Of a stretch of 64,000 bases of DNA, positions 33,690 through 46,099 are shown piece by piece. The notes under the pieces are model-generated. The model had not been told where the DNA came from. It made no database searches and saw only the letters and a list, made by a program, of their open reading frames with translations. A program made the position numbers and the translations under genes. How positions within the stretch are numbered: the stretch's first letter is position 1; each line of letters opens with the position of its first letter. Source of the stretch: Nectonema munidae (Eukaryota; Nematomorpha; Nectonematoida; Nectonematidae); contig JAUIRK010000817.1 in NCBI GenBank assembly GCA_030549495.1, positions 1-64,000 of the forward strand, given 5' to 3'.

Positions 33690-35690
33690 CTTGTATGGAA
33701 TAATATCATTAATATTATAGATAGAATGATGTATCGATATTCTACCTCACAGTTTTTAATGCAAAAAGTGATGACCACCACTCATCGCGTGCAAAATAAG
33801 CAAAGCATGTACAAAGCAGTGCTTTATCTACATCCACCTGTAGGTTTGCGAATTCTGAGGGAAAAAATACAAAAATTCGGCCTAAGCTTAAAATACATAA
33901 AAATTTAAAGTATTTAAACTCACTCTTACTTTCGGCTTTGACCAAGAAAGAACCAGTGCATAATATGCTTACAGAATTTAAACTTTTTTCTCCATTTTTA
34001 AAATAAAGAATATTACTTTTTAACTCCTAAAAGTTTTTATTAATTACCAACTCCTATCCCTTTAACCCTATGAGTGAAAGGGGCTTAATTTAACATTCAC
34101 ATTTTAATCCTTGCAGTGGCCATGACTTTTTACTCCACTTATGTTTTCATAATTTTATAAGAAAAAAGTGAAACCTATTGTCTATATAAAGGAATTTTTT
34201 TTGATCACTTGACATTCATATTTTTTTAAATCGAGTTGTTTAAAATTTAGTCCTTTTTCCCATTTTTTAAAAAAAAATTCAAATTCAAATTTTTCTCATT
34301 AATGATACAATAAAAAGGGTTTAAAAATAATTTGGAAAAAAAATGTTTATGCCATTTTATCAATTAATATTTTGCGTTTTATTTCCATTTTTAGAAAAAC
34401 GAAAATGTTTACTATAGTTATAAAAACAAAACAAGGAACATAACTTCTAAAAAAATACAAATAAATAATTTTAAAACTAAAATAAAGTGATATAAGTAAT
34501 TTTTCTGATTTAATATGTATAAAAAAATTTTGTGTTTACAGATCCATCACAATTTTAGTTTTTCTTTTCTTAAGTTTACAAATTGGTTGATAAAATTCAT
34601 CATTAGAAGTTGGTGTTCACTTGAAAATGCAAAATCTCATAAAGACAATCTGATTTACAGGTCCAGAAGCGTAGCCAGAAGAAGAGAGAGGCTCCCCAAC
34701 TTCCAGAAAATGTTTTGATCTTAGAGAAAAAATATTTACTGTTGTGTACTATAAAATATTTTTGCTCCTCATCTTAAATATTTATTTGATCAAAGGATTT
34801 AAATTCATCACTACCCCACTGCTTATGTGTCAAAAAGGTTGTGATCTCAATCTCATTAATATTTGATCAAATGGTAAATGGATGAGTTTTGCTTATGAAT
34901 TGTATCTAAGTATTTTTTAAATTCTATTAGTTCTGAGATTTGATTAGAGTTATTTGCTGTTAATTTTTTAATGTTAATATGATTTGATTTTTTATGAATA
35001 AGGTATGTGAGAAATCCAAAAGAAAGCATTTTTTCTCTTTAAAAAGGGAGTAGATATTGTGACGCAAGAAATTATTCAAGTGCTCATGTTAACTATTCCA
35101 TTATTTATCTCTAAAAGCGAATTTATTTATAATTAAATGAATGGATTTAAGTTTGCGCAATTTATGTGTTTTCTATGAGGAAAATAGATAAAATTAGTAT
35201 TTTCTGATCTGATATTAACTTGAAAGTTTAATTTTATTTTGATTATTGTTGCAATATCTTGCAAAGATGGTGTTCTTGATAGTTCTGCTGAGAGTTGTAT
35301 GAATATAGAAAGCTAAGAGTTTACATTTATCGATTGATATGCTTAGGGTCTAAGAGATATATGCTATCGTTTGAGTCTACTCGCAGGGGTGGGCAACCTT
35401 CAACTAGTAAACTCGTTTTATGTGGCTATTGTTGCATCTTTAAATTAAATTTTTTTTATTTAAAACTATTGCTGGAAAACTTTTCGAAACATAATCTGAA
35501 AGACATGAAAGTTTTGTCGTGTTTTAAAACAACAGCAAAACTTTTTATTTAGCATTATAGTGTTTAAAACAGGGTTTTGGAATCGAAATTTTTTTGCGAC
35601 TCCCGACTCCGATAACGGTAAACAAAAATTTTAAACTCCGACTCCGGTACATGAAATAAAAAAATCAAATTATATTAAATCATCACAAAA
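33690..35690. other. Gene-free intergenic stretch
   Basis: A/T-rich DNA. A hAT-like left terminus CAGGGGTGGGCAACCTTC lies at about 35385-35402 without a detectable partner. The CGACTCCCGACTCCG text at about 35610-35625 resembles transposon termini seen elsewhere at 44.4 and 60.8 kb. No exon is supported. Confidence 0.45.
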
Positions 35691-36300
35691 TTGATTCAAT
35701 CTTGTTTCAATAAATATTCATTCAGGCGTCTTTTCAATGTTGAAAGTGAAACATTCATAATTTGAAAATCTTGCAAATATTCATTCCAGATTTTAGTTAT
35801 ACGAAACTTCAAACTTGACTGCGTGGATTTCAAGCGATATGATGGTATCTGCAAATTATACATATATCTTGGGGAAAAACGTTCTGAATCGTGATTGAAT
35901 GTGAAAAAATTGCTTATGGCCACAGGCAAATATCCATTAAAAAATTTCCAAGCGACAATACAAAGTTGTTTGATATAAATTTCTTTTATATTGAGCAAGT
36001 TGTTACTTTTAAAAATTGAAAGAGTATGCGCTCGGAATGTCAGATTGGATACCAATCTTATGCATTTTTTTGAAGAGTATGCAAACTTGAGAGGTCCACA
36101 AAGCCCCAATTGACCAAACTATAGGAAAGATGAGGCAAAACTAGTGATCTATATATATCCAGTTTAATTTTCGATGGAAGTGATCTGAATCGATATAAAA
36201 TACCAATTACAATACTAACTTTAGTGCAAATGTGTTTAATGTGTAGATTCCAATTCAATTTTTCACTCAAGATTAAACCTAAATAATTATGAGATACTGA
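35690..36300 (-). mobile_element. LINE copy A: C-terminal reverse-transcriptase region
   Basis: Two overlapping minus-strand frames (36270-36058 and 36109-35696) read LSEKLNWNLHIKHIC, IGILYRFRSLPSKIKLDIYR, LVLPHLSYSLVNWG and LHTLQKNA, then a tail with WKFFNGYLPVAISNFF and KIWNEYL. This is the thumb and C-terminal region of a non-LTR element of CR1/Jockey-like type. One frame change lies near 36060-36110. It is 5'-truncated just before the YLG motif. Confidence 0.8.
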
Positions 36301-36734
36301 TAATGTGTAGGGAGGAAGATAGATTCAAAAAATCTATGGGATTATATTGATAAAATTAACAAAGGCATTAAAAGTTATACTATATAAATATAGAGTATAT
36401 ATAAATATAATTATGTATCATAAGTAAATAATTTTTAAAGTCAAGATCTTTAGGTAGGGCGAAGCACAAATGGTTGGATTTTTGATGAATTTTCCTGTAA
36501 AGATGATAAACACTGAGATCTAAATGAAAAAAGGAAACAAGGCAAAAAAAATTTGAAATGGAAAATAGAGAAGATGTTTGGTATATATAATGAAAAAATA
36601 TTTACATGTTAACTGATAACAAATAAGAGAAAATAAATTTTTTAATAATTTAATATTTTTTAAAAATGCAAAAAAAGGTAGGCAAAAATACCCTGAAGTA
36701 TGAAAATCTAGGAAGTGTATTTATTCGAAAATGG

Positions 36735-38030
36735 TTACTGTGATAAATATAAGATAAGCATCAAAGAAAAATGATTATTAACAGCTAGTACAAGTGTATT
36801 AATAACACTTGGTAAAAAACTATTCTTATTTATGTTGGTAAAACTTTGTACAAATATATCTTTATCATTTCTCAAATTATAATAATGTATTGAATTGTTG
36901 AAAATAAAATAATTGGAAAAATAAGAATATGATGTCATATTATTAAAAACATTGTTATTCAAAATTCCGTGCGTTTTCCTGATGCTTGTAGAATGACCAC
37001 TTTCAATGAATATTATAGCTCGATTTGTTTGGATTGTTATATATTGATAGAAGTTCTGCTACTAAAGGCCAAATTAAATTGCAATAGTAAACTTTGTATT
37101 GGAAAAAGGTGTGAAAAAATAATAGGTATGTTTAACATAAAACTTAACTGCTACAACTCGTTCTAAAATGATTCCTTTTTAATTTTTTATATTTCTAACC
37201 CTTGAAAGCCTAACTTTTCATTATAATTTCATTACTATCTAATCTTTAAACTTATTTTATACCTAATTTTTACTTTTTATTAGCTAATTATTCCTCCTCT
37301 GAATTTTTTAGTAGACCTCTTATCTAAATCAGCATCCATAACATCACAAAACAGCTTAACCCACGCCCTTCCTATATTAACTTTTGAAACATCCATAAAT
37401 AACTAAATTACAAACGAATGGCTTTACTCAAGCAACATACCTACCCCTTTATCGGAATTTGTACTAAATAAAAACATTACCCTTTCTCGCATCCACCTAT
37501 ATCAAACACTATTGCATAACCATACAAAAGCAACCTAGATCATACTTTTCACCTCACTAAGCTTTCTTACTTCTATTTTAGATCATAAACCCACTTCCCA
37601 TCTTTTCTAATCCCAAAGTTAGCAATTGATGCAAGCATATCAACGAACGTTGGAAAGTGCTTAGATATCTCCTACCTACCTACCTACTTATATTATATGC
37701 TACACCTATAAATACTGATGGCTCATTGATAATTTTATTAAAGTGTGCTGTAAAAGATAAATTCGATTGCAAAATAATACCTAAATAGTTTTAAGAGTTT
37801 TTTTTTCAATTTTCATGTTAGATAATTGGATGTTAAATTTAGTTGTATTTTTTTGTGTATTATAGATCATATATTTAGATTGTTTTCCGCACACCATTGA
37901 TGAAATCGATTTAGGAATAGATTAATTACAATTGTCATTTTGCAGATTTAAAAGATCATTAACATATATATTAAACAAAAAAGGATCCAAAACAGAGACA
38001 TACGAAACCCCGTTACACAGGTTTAATTGA
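36735..38030 (-). mobile_element. LINE copy B: degraded reverse transcriptase, same type as copy A
   Basis: On the minus strand, about 38015-37920 reads LCNGVSYVSVLDPFLFNIYV followed by NDL, the family motif GVPQGSVLGPLLFLIYINDL. It is then followed by HQWCAENNLNI without the intervening YADD box. About 37790-37690 reads NYLGIILQSNLSFTAHFNKI. The tail at 36962-36735 has HYYNLRNDKDIFVQSFTNIN. The catalytic YADD region is missing, so the copy is dead. Copies A and B follow each other in the same orientation. Confidence 0.75.
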
Positions 38031-39063
38031 AATCTCAATATTTTTTTTGCAAAATAAATATTCTAAGATTAACGTGTCACCAATTTACTAGAGAATAATT
38101 TAAAACTGGTTTAAAAATATTTTAACTAACATATTTATAAAACCCAAGATTTAACTAATAAAATTCGATAATTAGCTACTTGCTATACAACTTATATAAT
38201 TTAACTTAAATTTATTTTAAAATTACTTTTTTAATTATTTTTCCCTCAGATAAAAATGTCTATTGTTTTTTTGTAAATATAAATGTAAGTAATTTATTTT
38301 ATGTCAATAAAATTGAATTCTCCAATTCACTATGATAATTTATAGATCAAATGTAATTTTAAATGTTATTCTCCAATCGTATATTTAATTGTAACACTAT
38401 TATTGTTATAAAATCACTCATCTATATAATCTGACTATAATCTATTAATTATCTCACCTTTTTGTAGATTTACCTACATCTATAATATTCTAAATTTCAA
38501 TATTATTTTTATACTTATAAAGAATAATTTTTTTCTAATATTATATTTGATTGTAATTTGTTTTGATATTTTATTTTGAAGATATGCAATTTTAAAAATT
38601 AGATTAATAAAAATATTAAATTAAAACAGAATCATGTATGTCAGTTGAGACCTGAATTCAAGAAAGATAATTTCATTTTCAATTGTCACAAAATTGTAGA
38701 CTGAATCTTCACACCATAATTCTTAAATTTCATAAAATTTAAAAATAGGTTATCCATCCTTTCAGTTTAAAATAATATATCGAACAAAAAAAGAAACTAC
38801 GTTACAACTATAGTTAACTGCTGTTATGGTGAAAAACAATTCAACTTTTTCTAGGTATCAAAACTAATTCTACCAAGTAGGTTCAACTTTTAGTAAGGGG
38901 TGAGAATTGGGTTGTGTTTGAGCCGCCTTGATTATATCTATGATAAAAATATCAAATATTTTTTATAGTATCAATAATATAACACAACTATATAACTAAA
39001 TTTTCACAAGAAGGGATAGATAGGGGTTGAGTGTCCCCTTTCTGCGCCTGATTCTATTGAAAT

Positions 39064-41190
39064 TTATGTAAATTCTCTCGTTTTGATTGGACTGTTTTCT
39101 GTATCAAATATAGTAAGATCTAACTCATGATCTTCTATGTAAATGTTTAAATTACAAAACGTTTCTTCATATGTACTTGGAAAACAATCATACTTTATCA
39201 TAGAGTGCAAATTTTTGATTTTAGCAACTGAAGCAATATCGATTACATCAATATAAAAATTACCTCCACTACGCTCTCTAGCTTGGCCAAAATTTTTTTT
39301 GATAGATTCATTAGAAAAAATACAAGGTAACACATAGGCAAAATTATGAACGGTTAATAAAAATTCAGCAGCTTGTATGATAGTTTTTGTAGACTTAACA
39401 AATGCATTAGCAGTTTGGTTTGTCAGCTTTTGAAATCGTTGGCGAGTTTGAAAAGAAGAGCATAAAGAAATTATATCACATGTTTCTGACAATTTTTGAA
39501 AAGTAGAGCCATTTACAGTCCATGGAAAACGACATTCATCTCTAGTGTTAGTACCATTAAATCGATCTTTAACATTAAGCATATGAAACCAATCAGTTAT
39601 TAATTTAACAAATATTAGAGTGCCTTCACTAATATTGAACCTATTTTTAAAAGTTGAAAGAGCTGAAACAGTTTTATCATGAAAGACTTGCGAAACAAGA
39701 GGAACACTTTGTCTTTGTAATGGCTTAGGATATATTGCTGTATGAGTTAATTTGGTGAGGCGAATATTATTTTTACTGTCTTCATTATAAATTCCTTCTA
39801 TATCTTTCCATCGAGCAACATATGATTTTCCGTTTTTAATGAAACAAAGTTCCTTATTTTGCTCAGTTATCCTGTTTTTCTTATGTTCTTAAATAAATGA
39901 ATATAACAAAATAGTAGGAAAACGTGCGTATTAATATCATTTATAAAATTTTTGCCAGGACCACCTAACCTGTTATAAAGCGTAGCATTTATACTACAAT
40001 TATCACAAACACACGAAATTAGGCTACCTCCAGCTTTAGTAATAACTTAAAGATTGTAATAATAATTTTTTCAAGTTGAAATGAATCGAGCTTTGCAACA
40101 AGAAGTACTTTTAAAATATATTTTGGTCCTCCATAATGACAAACTACTTCCGTCACTAAGGCGTGTGTAGCAAGAACTGAACTATCATTAGTGTTTTGGG
40201 CATAACCGACCACGCAACCTCCTGAATACCTTAAAGTTTCAGTAAGTTTAACTTCATCAAAAATAACGTTAACAAAGCGTTGTTGAGGTGATAATTTTTT
40301 AAAAAGCTTGCTCAAATTGTCATCTTGAAGTCCTGAAGAAAGCAGTTTTTTGATCAGTTCTATTCTAGGTAAAATTAATGATCCACTTTTTCGTATCATT
40401 TTATAAGCTGCTGGTGAGATAGTAAAAAGTTCAGAGGCAAAGACGTACACGTTTTTATCATAACGACGACCTTGTGGATCAGGAAATAAAAGTTGTAGTT
40501 GTGTAAACAAAAATTGATAGTGAGATGATTCTGAACAACTTATTTTTTCCAATTCATGTAACGCAGCCTTCAAATGATCTTCATCTTTCATTTCATATTG
40601 CGCTAAAAGAGATATAATTCTTTCGAATTGAGACCAATTACTTATGATACTGTTTTTTGTTAGATGAAAAAATAAAAAGCCAAAACTTGATTTAACATGT
40701 TGCAGATGAAGAAAATTGATAACACAACGTCCAACATCATCTGTTTTAGAGAAATAAACATCATTTTCTTTAATTAAAATATTATAAAACTTAGAATATT
40801 TTTTTGAACATTTTCACAAAAAGAAGAAAAGTCTATTATTTTATCAGTAGATTCGATTTGCAATGGCTGCCTTCTGGCCCGACTTGAAGATGATGCTTGC
40901 GTATTACGAACTTTGAATTGACTTTGTTTTAAACATGAATTAGCTACTCCATCAAAAATAGAAGGAGGTTGAAATGGTCTTTTTCCTCCTCTAGCAGAAA
41001 TCCATTCACAATCAAAATGATTGACACAAACATATATTTGTTTGAGTTTTATTAAACTTGAGGCTTTGTTAGGCATAGCCTCAATCCAACGTTTTCTTTC
41101 TGTTTCATCATTTGGAAAAGAAACTACTTTAGTATATGGCTCGTTATTGTAGTTGTTTCTGCAACCAAAAACATTGCATTTTTTAGGCAT
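39064..41190 (-). mobile_element. P-element-like transposon with THAP-domain transposase
   Basis: The ATG at 41190 opens a THAP zinc finger: C5 and C10, then CVNHFDCEW with the later C and H, and QPPSIF as the AVPTIF-like box. From about 40790 to 40028 a second frame gives the long middle region, including LSPQQRFVNVIFDEVKLTET, YSGGCVVGYAQN and LLVAKLDSFQLEKII, the RNase-H-like catalytic core of P/THAP9 transposases. From about 39880 to 39064 comes the C-terminal part with FPWTVNGSTFQ and FGQARERSGGNFYIDV. The THAP frame is lost in an A7 run near 40790. A GT...AG-like gap at 40027-39888 could be an intron, but the phases do not fit as read. Terminal repeats were not found. Confidence 0.88.
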
Positions 41191-41199
41191 TTTATAATT

Positions 41200-41990
41200 A
41201 AACTATTTTAAACTGTATAAACTTCTAAATAAAAAATATTTAAAAAATTAAATTTATTATAAAGTAGATGGTGTTAATTTTTTTTGTAAAAATTGTGTCT
41301 CAAAAATTTATTTGAAAATTTTTTTAATTTTATTTTGTGAAATAAAAGAAATTATAAAATTAACAAAAAAATTTCTTTTAAAGTAAAAATAATAAGATAA
41401 TTTTAATAAAAAGAAAGTTAAATTTAAATATTTTTATTTTGCATAGGACCCAAGTTAGAAACGCCGAGAATTGAGTTACTAGTCCTTCTATTAAAGTAGG
41501 CTATGTATAAAACATACACACACATAGAATTGATAACACATTTAGACATTGTATACACTAACAGTGCACATAACATATAGAATCATTCCTCCACATAAGA
41601 AATCATACTCTCATTTTTTATAATTTACATTTATCACTTGCGTTTTGTTTCTTTTTCTCTTAGTAGGTAGGAGCTTATAAAATGAAATTTTTATTAAATT
41701 TTTATGACATTTTATTTAGATACAGTGCTAATTATGTCTTCTAAAGATAATAATATAAGTGACGGTGACAAAGGAAAGCGAAAAACTAAGAGAGTAACCC
41801 TAGAAGTAACGATTATGAAAATAATATTAATTGGTCGAAAACCGAGTTACCACTGTATATATATTTAGTGGCCTATTTAGAAAATTATTTTAGAAGGCGG
41901 GGGGGGGGGGTGGGTTATTATAATATTATTAATTATATAATTATATTATTTAATTTTTGAAAATAATCATTATAACTAAGTGGTTATTAT
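41200..41990. other. A/T-rich flank upstream of the P-like transposase
   Basis: No supported exon. A poly-G run lies at about 41899-41910. The sequence could hold the 5' end of the P-like element, but no inverted terminal repeat is visible. Confidence 0.35.
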
Positions 41991-41993
41991 TAA

Positions 41994-42100
41994 CCGGTTG
42001 TCGACTTTACAAAAACGTTAATCGTCTGCGTATATTAATGCTTTTTAATACAAATCTTCTGCTTTATACTAGAAATCGTCTGATTATTCTTAATGTTCTT
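41994..42100. mobile_element. TTAA miniature element M12 (short, degraded GTCGAC subtype)
   Basis: TTAA at 41990-41993 and 42101-42104. CCGGTTGTCGACTTTAC, ATCGTCTGCG, AATCTTCTGCTTTATACTAG and ATCGTCTGATTATTC match M9 and the inverse of M5 and M8. The palindrome arm and right terminus are damaged. Confidence 0.7.
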
Positions 42101-42541
42101 TTAAAAGGTAATTCGTATTGCATTCAATTTCTATTTACAAAAATAACTATTTCTTTTAAATAAACGGGAAGGCAACCAAATATGAAAGATCGATACTTCG
42201 TTCTAAGAGGCTGAGGGGGGTGGGTATGGCCGAATTCCCTTTCTCCTTTGAATACTGAGTTTCAGACACAAATTCTTTCAAAATAAAATTTAAAAGATAA
42301 TAAGATATAAGATTTTTTATTTTGAAATTTACTTATCCTTTGAATACGCCATTGTATTTAATGAACGAATTTAAAATTAACAACCCGAATTCTAAGTGAA
42401 AAAGGTCGAATTTAAAAGGAGAAATGACGGATTTAAAATGAAGAAGGAGCAGATTAAAGTGAAAAGGGACGAATTTAATATGAAAGAGATCGAATTTTAA
42501 GTGAAAATGTTATATATACATAATAATATATATATATATAT

Positions 42542-42800
42542 CAGGGGCGCACATCCTTAAAATTATTGGGGGGTGGGACTTTTTTTATTATAATTTTAAA
42601 AATTTATTTTGAAATAATTTGTCTCTTTCTGAAACTCAAACGTAAAACAAGTAAAGTAATATGGAAAGTTTATTCACAAGCCAAACAAGTCCTTTAATTA
42701 ATGATATAAAGAAGAAATCAAATTAAAAAAATTAAAATTATTGGTGGAGCCGAAAGCTTTTCCACCTTCTTTGAAATCACATAGGAGGGAGAGGGGGCGT
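42542..42800. mobile_element. Non-autonomous hAT-like element, GGGCGCACATCC family (copy c)
   Basis: The left end CAGGGGCGCACATCC is the inverse of the 7.3-kb copy's right end. The interior AGTAATATGGAAAGTTTATT followed by CACAAGCCAAACAAGT aligns with 7195-7230. The right end is not clear. Confidence 0.5.
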
Positions 42801-42809
42801 CATTTTTTT

Positions 42810-45205
42810 CACAAATGTTCTTTCTTGATCCGACTTCCAAAGCCTTTTCGTTTAGGCCAAATGCTCGTAACTGAGGTTTCACATGGACTCTGGTCCTTCA
42901 TGAAAAATTCATATGTGTCCATAGGCAAAAAGTAAAAAATTGGAGATCTACAATGATATTTTGTAATAAAAGAATATATGTGAATGATTATTCCAAAACT
43001 TTATTTCTTTGTAAACGTAAATACTTAACAAGGAAAAAGATAAACCACATATGTTATTATTATTACTGAGAATAAGCTTTTCTTTTCTCCAATACTTATG
43101 ATGGGGGCCTCCCCAAAAAAGCGAGAGAAAAGGGATCCATGAGAAAAAAAAGGTTAAAAACCATTGGTTTAGGGCGTTTAGGCGAACAACTGCCTATAAT
43201 TTGCATTAATTTGAACGATAATTCTAAAGCATATTGCTATGATTCGTGGTAGCATTAAAAAGCTTTTAACGAAGGCAAACGAATAATTGCTCTCTCTATA
43301 TTTATAGTTTCTCAAATGTTAAGTAAATCTACTCTCTGCATCTTCTATGTGTGTAATAATGGCAAATTGCAAATCTTCACTTTTATGATTGAATATAATT
43401 GTTTTCTTGTTTTCTTAATTTTATCGATGTTTGATATTTATTCATACTAGGAGAAAGGTAATTGTTATTTTAGTTATCAATTATTTACAAGTAACACGCG
43501 ACTAATAACACGGAAATTGCATTTTACTTTCCAACCGTAAGAGATTCTTTTCAATAGCATTTATCTGGTTTTGCTGAATAAATTCTTTCCAAACGCAACA
43601 CGTTCTCTTGTCGACAATTCAAAGTGTGACTTTTATATACGCATCATATGGCATTGCATTTTATAAATGTATTTTAATAGCCCTTTGCTGATTTTTACGG
43701 CACATATGTGCTTTTAGGTGTTCAAAATGTACACGCGTGTTTACCACTACATTTCCTATCAATTAGCGCACTTATTTTTCGAAAAAGTTGATGAATACTT
43801 ATTCAAACATTTTTATATTATTGAAATTCAAGAATTCTTCTTTTACTATTCATTCATATTCCTGAATTTTTTTCGGAGAAATTAACGGAAAATTTTTTGT
43901 TTTGATTTCCAATTTGAGCAAGAAGAAATTTGAGTAATAAAGAACATTTCCAACAAAATATTTATTACCCTTACAAAGTATCTAAAGAAATGAATATCAA
44001 TCTGAGATCCTAAAATTGTTCTCTATAGCTTTTACTACAACAAGTTACGATAGAAGTTATTAAAAAAATTCTGATCGATTTTATGAGGAAACAGGCATTT
44101 TTGATTTTGGCCCAAGATTAATTTTGATTAAAAAAGCTAATTTTTGGAACATACTTTTTAAAATTTGTAACTTCCATTTTCTTATAAATGGTATAAGTGT
44201 ATAGAAAAAGAAAGTTCTAAAAAATTCAGAAAATCATTTTTGGACTAGCGTAGATTTTAACGATAAAAATATACTATATCCAATAAAAATAAATTTTACC
44301 TTTAATCAAATGAAAAATTGGTGAATCTTGGGAAGCAAATATTTTACCGGACGCAAAAATTGCCAAAAATGAAAGCGGGAAGGAATTAATTTTTTAAGAC
44401 TTAAAAAAGGCGACTCTGTTTCCCCCTCCGACTTACTATTCCTTTAAAATGTCCGACTCTACTATATGGTGAAGTATTTAATTTATGGTAAATGGGGAGA
44501 TATCTGAAAGATATAATTTAGTGAATTCATGTTTTTCAATACAAAATACGGAAAATAATTTTGTTTTCAATGTCTTGTTTAAAATTTTTTTTGGATCTTA
44601 GTATAAAGGCTGCTAAAATTTGGTTGGGAATAATTATCACCTGGGAATTTAAGATAAAGAACTGACTGCCCTTTCTTGCTCATTTATGTTAAAAGATTTG
44701 GGGGTAATGAAATAAAAGTTTTTTGAGATAAAAAATACAGTACCTTCTTTAAATAAGGCAAAATAATCGTAGAAAACTTGAAGTGAAAGGTGAACGAAAA
44801 TTGAAATTTCAGCGCACACTTTATTTGTGTGATAGAGAGAATTATAAGTGATTGATTCATATATATATATATACTAGAACTAGGACTATGCTACTACCTG
44901 TACTTCATAAGAGATACTAAATTTATAAGAAGCATGCTACGAGATAAATCACGAATCAATTTTGAGCTATGGGCGTGGATGAAATTCAGTTTTATGAAAA
45001 GTTTAAAAAGATATTAGTAAATTGCAAATACCTATGCTTTTTTTTAAATAATTTTTTAATTTTGCATTTTATTTAAAACTTTTTTTTTGTGTTAATAATT
45101 TTGAATAAAAGGATTTGTTGTTGTTTTACAAATGTGATAAAATGTTCATGTCTTTGAACACACTTATCTTTTGAAAAGTAGGAAAAATATTTTCTAATAA
45201 TTTTT
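42810..45205. other. Gene-free intergenic stretch
   Basis: Nothing coding is supported. GGTTAAAAACCATTG at about 43153-43167 resembles a hAT terminus. CCTCCGACTTACTATTCC at about 44427 resembles the terminal motif at 35.6 kb. The remainder is A/T-rich. Confidence 0.4.
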
Positions 45206-45214
45206 TCTTAATAA

Positions 45215-45320
45215 CCCATTTACGATGAATGTTCCCAAAGGGAACGCAGACGAATTCCTACTTTAAATGGAATTAAATAGGAATTACTAAACTCGTCTGC
45301 TTTGCTTGGTCTTAAATGGG
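45215..45320. mobile_element. TTAA miniature element M6 (internally rearranged)
   Basis: Starts CCCATTTACGATG after TTAATAA and ends GGTCTTAAATGGG before TTAA 45321-45324. The palindrome GTTCCCAAAGGGAAC is kept. The middle is replaced by an inverted pair AGGAATTC...-like around AATTCCTACTTTAAATGG and AATTAAATAGGAATT. 106 bp. Confidence 0.85.
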
Positions 45321-45324
45321 TTAA

Positions 45325-45454
45325 CCCATTTACGACCAATGTTCCTATTTTGGAACATAAGTAATTTCATCTTCGTCTGCTTTTTTCAATGATTTTGAAT
45401 ATAAATCGTCTGCGTTTTTTTAGATATCGTCTGCTTTTCTTGGTCTTAAATGGG
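45325..45454. mobile_element. TTAA miniature element M7, tandem to M6
   Basis: Shares TTAA 45321-45324 with M6. Right TTAA 45455-45458. ATGTTCCTATTTTGGAACAT is a 20-bp palindrome with perfect arms, followed by CTTCGTCTGC, ATCGTCTGCG and ATCGTCTGCT. Best-preserved copy of the main subtype, 130 bp. Confidence 0.9.
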
Positions 45455-45765
45455 TTAAGATGAGTGACCGCCACATAAAAGGAGATCAAGAGTCGCAGGT
45501 TGGGTTGTCCCCACCCTTCACTGATAAATCATGATACATGAACGAATAACTTAGCAAACTGCATAACACTTCTCGATTATAAAGTTAAACAATAAAAGCA
45601 CGTGACAATTATTCGCTGTAACTCTTTCAACAATACCCATATTTTGCTGGCTTCCTTTTCCATTGTTATTATCCACATAAAAGAATGGAGAATAGCAAAA
45701 TTTTTTGTAAAATGTTTCTTAATCACGTGTCTTTGAGTAGTGGAAGTTTTTTTTTTTTACCTTAA

Positions 45766-45883
45766 CACGTTAACCAGAATAATCAGACGATATCTAGAGT
45801 AAAGCAGAAGATTTGTATTAAAAAGCATTAACAAATGCAGATTTTTGTAAAGTCGATATATATCGACTGTGTTCGATAACCGA
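45766..45883. mobile_element. TTAA miniature element M8 (GTCGA subtype)
   Basis: TTAA 45762-45765 and 45884-45887. CACGTTAACCAGAATAATCA and the palindrome GTCGATATATATCGAC near the right end. Internal CAGACGATATCTAG and AAGCAGAAGATTTGTATTAA match M5. Confidence 0.82.
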
Positions 45884-45956
45884 TTAAGGGTCAATGAATA
45901 CTGATTTCTTATGTACAAAAAGAGTGTATTCAGGAATTGTCACGTATTCCTGTTAA

Positions 45957-46082
45957 CCGATTAACGACCAGAGTTAACTATAGTCGACATTATAAAAATA
46001 TGATCGTCTGCGAATGCTTTTTATTGCAAGTAGTCTGCTTTACATTAGATATCGTCTGATTATTACTGGTCGTTAACTGATT
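45957..46082. mobile_element. TTAA miniature element M9 (GTCGA subtype)
   Basis: TTAA 45953-45956. CCGATTAACGACCAG at the left mirrors CTGGTCGTTAACTG at the right. Imperfect palindrome GTTAACTATAGTCGAC. ATCGTCTGCG and ATCGTCTGAT retained. Right flank TTAA at 46083-46086. Confidence 0.8.
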
Positions 46083-46099
46083 TTAAGACATTCATCTCA

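Noticed and set aside
45211-46086. CRISPR-like array from the regularly recurring 130-bp units
   Set aside because: The units are separate transposons with their own TTAA flanks and both orientations. There are no short direct repeats with unique spacers, and the genome is eukaryotic.
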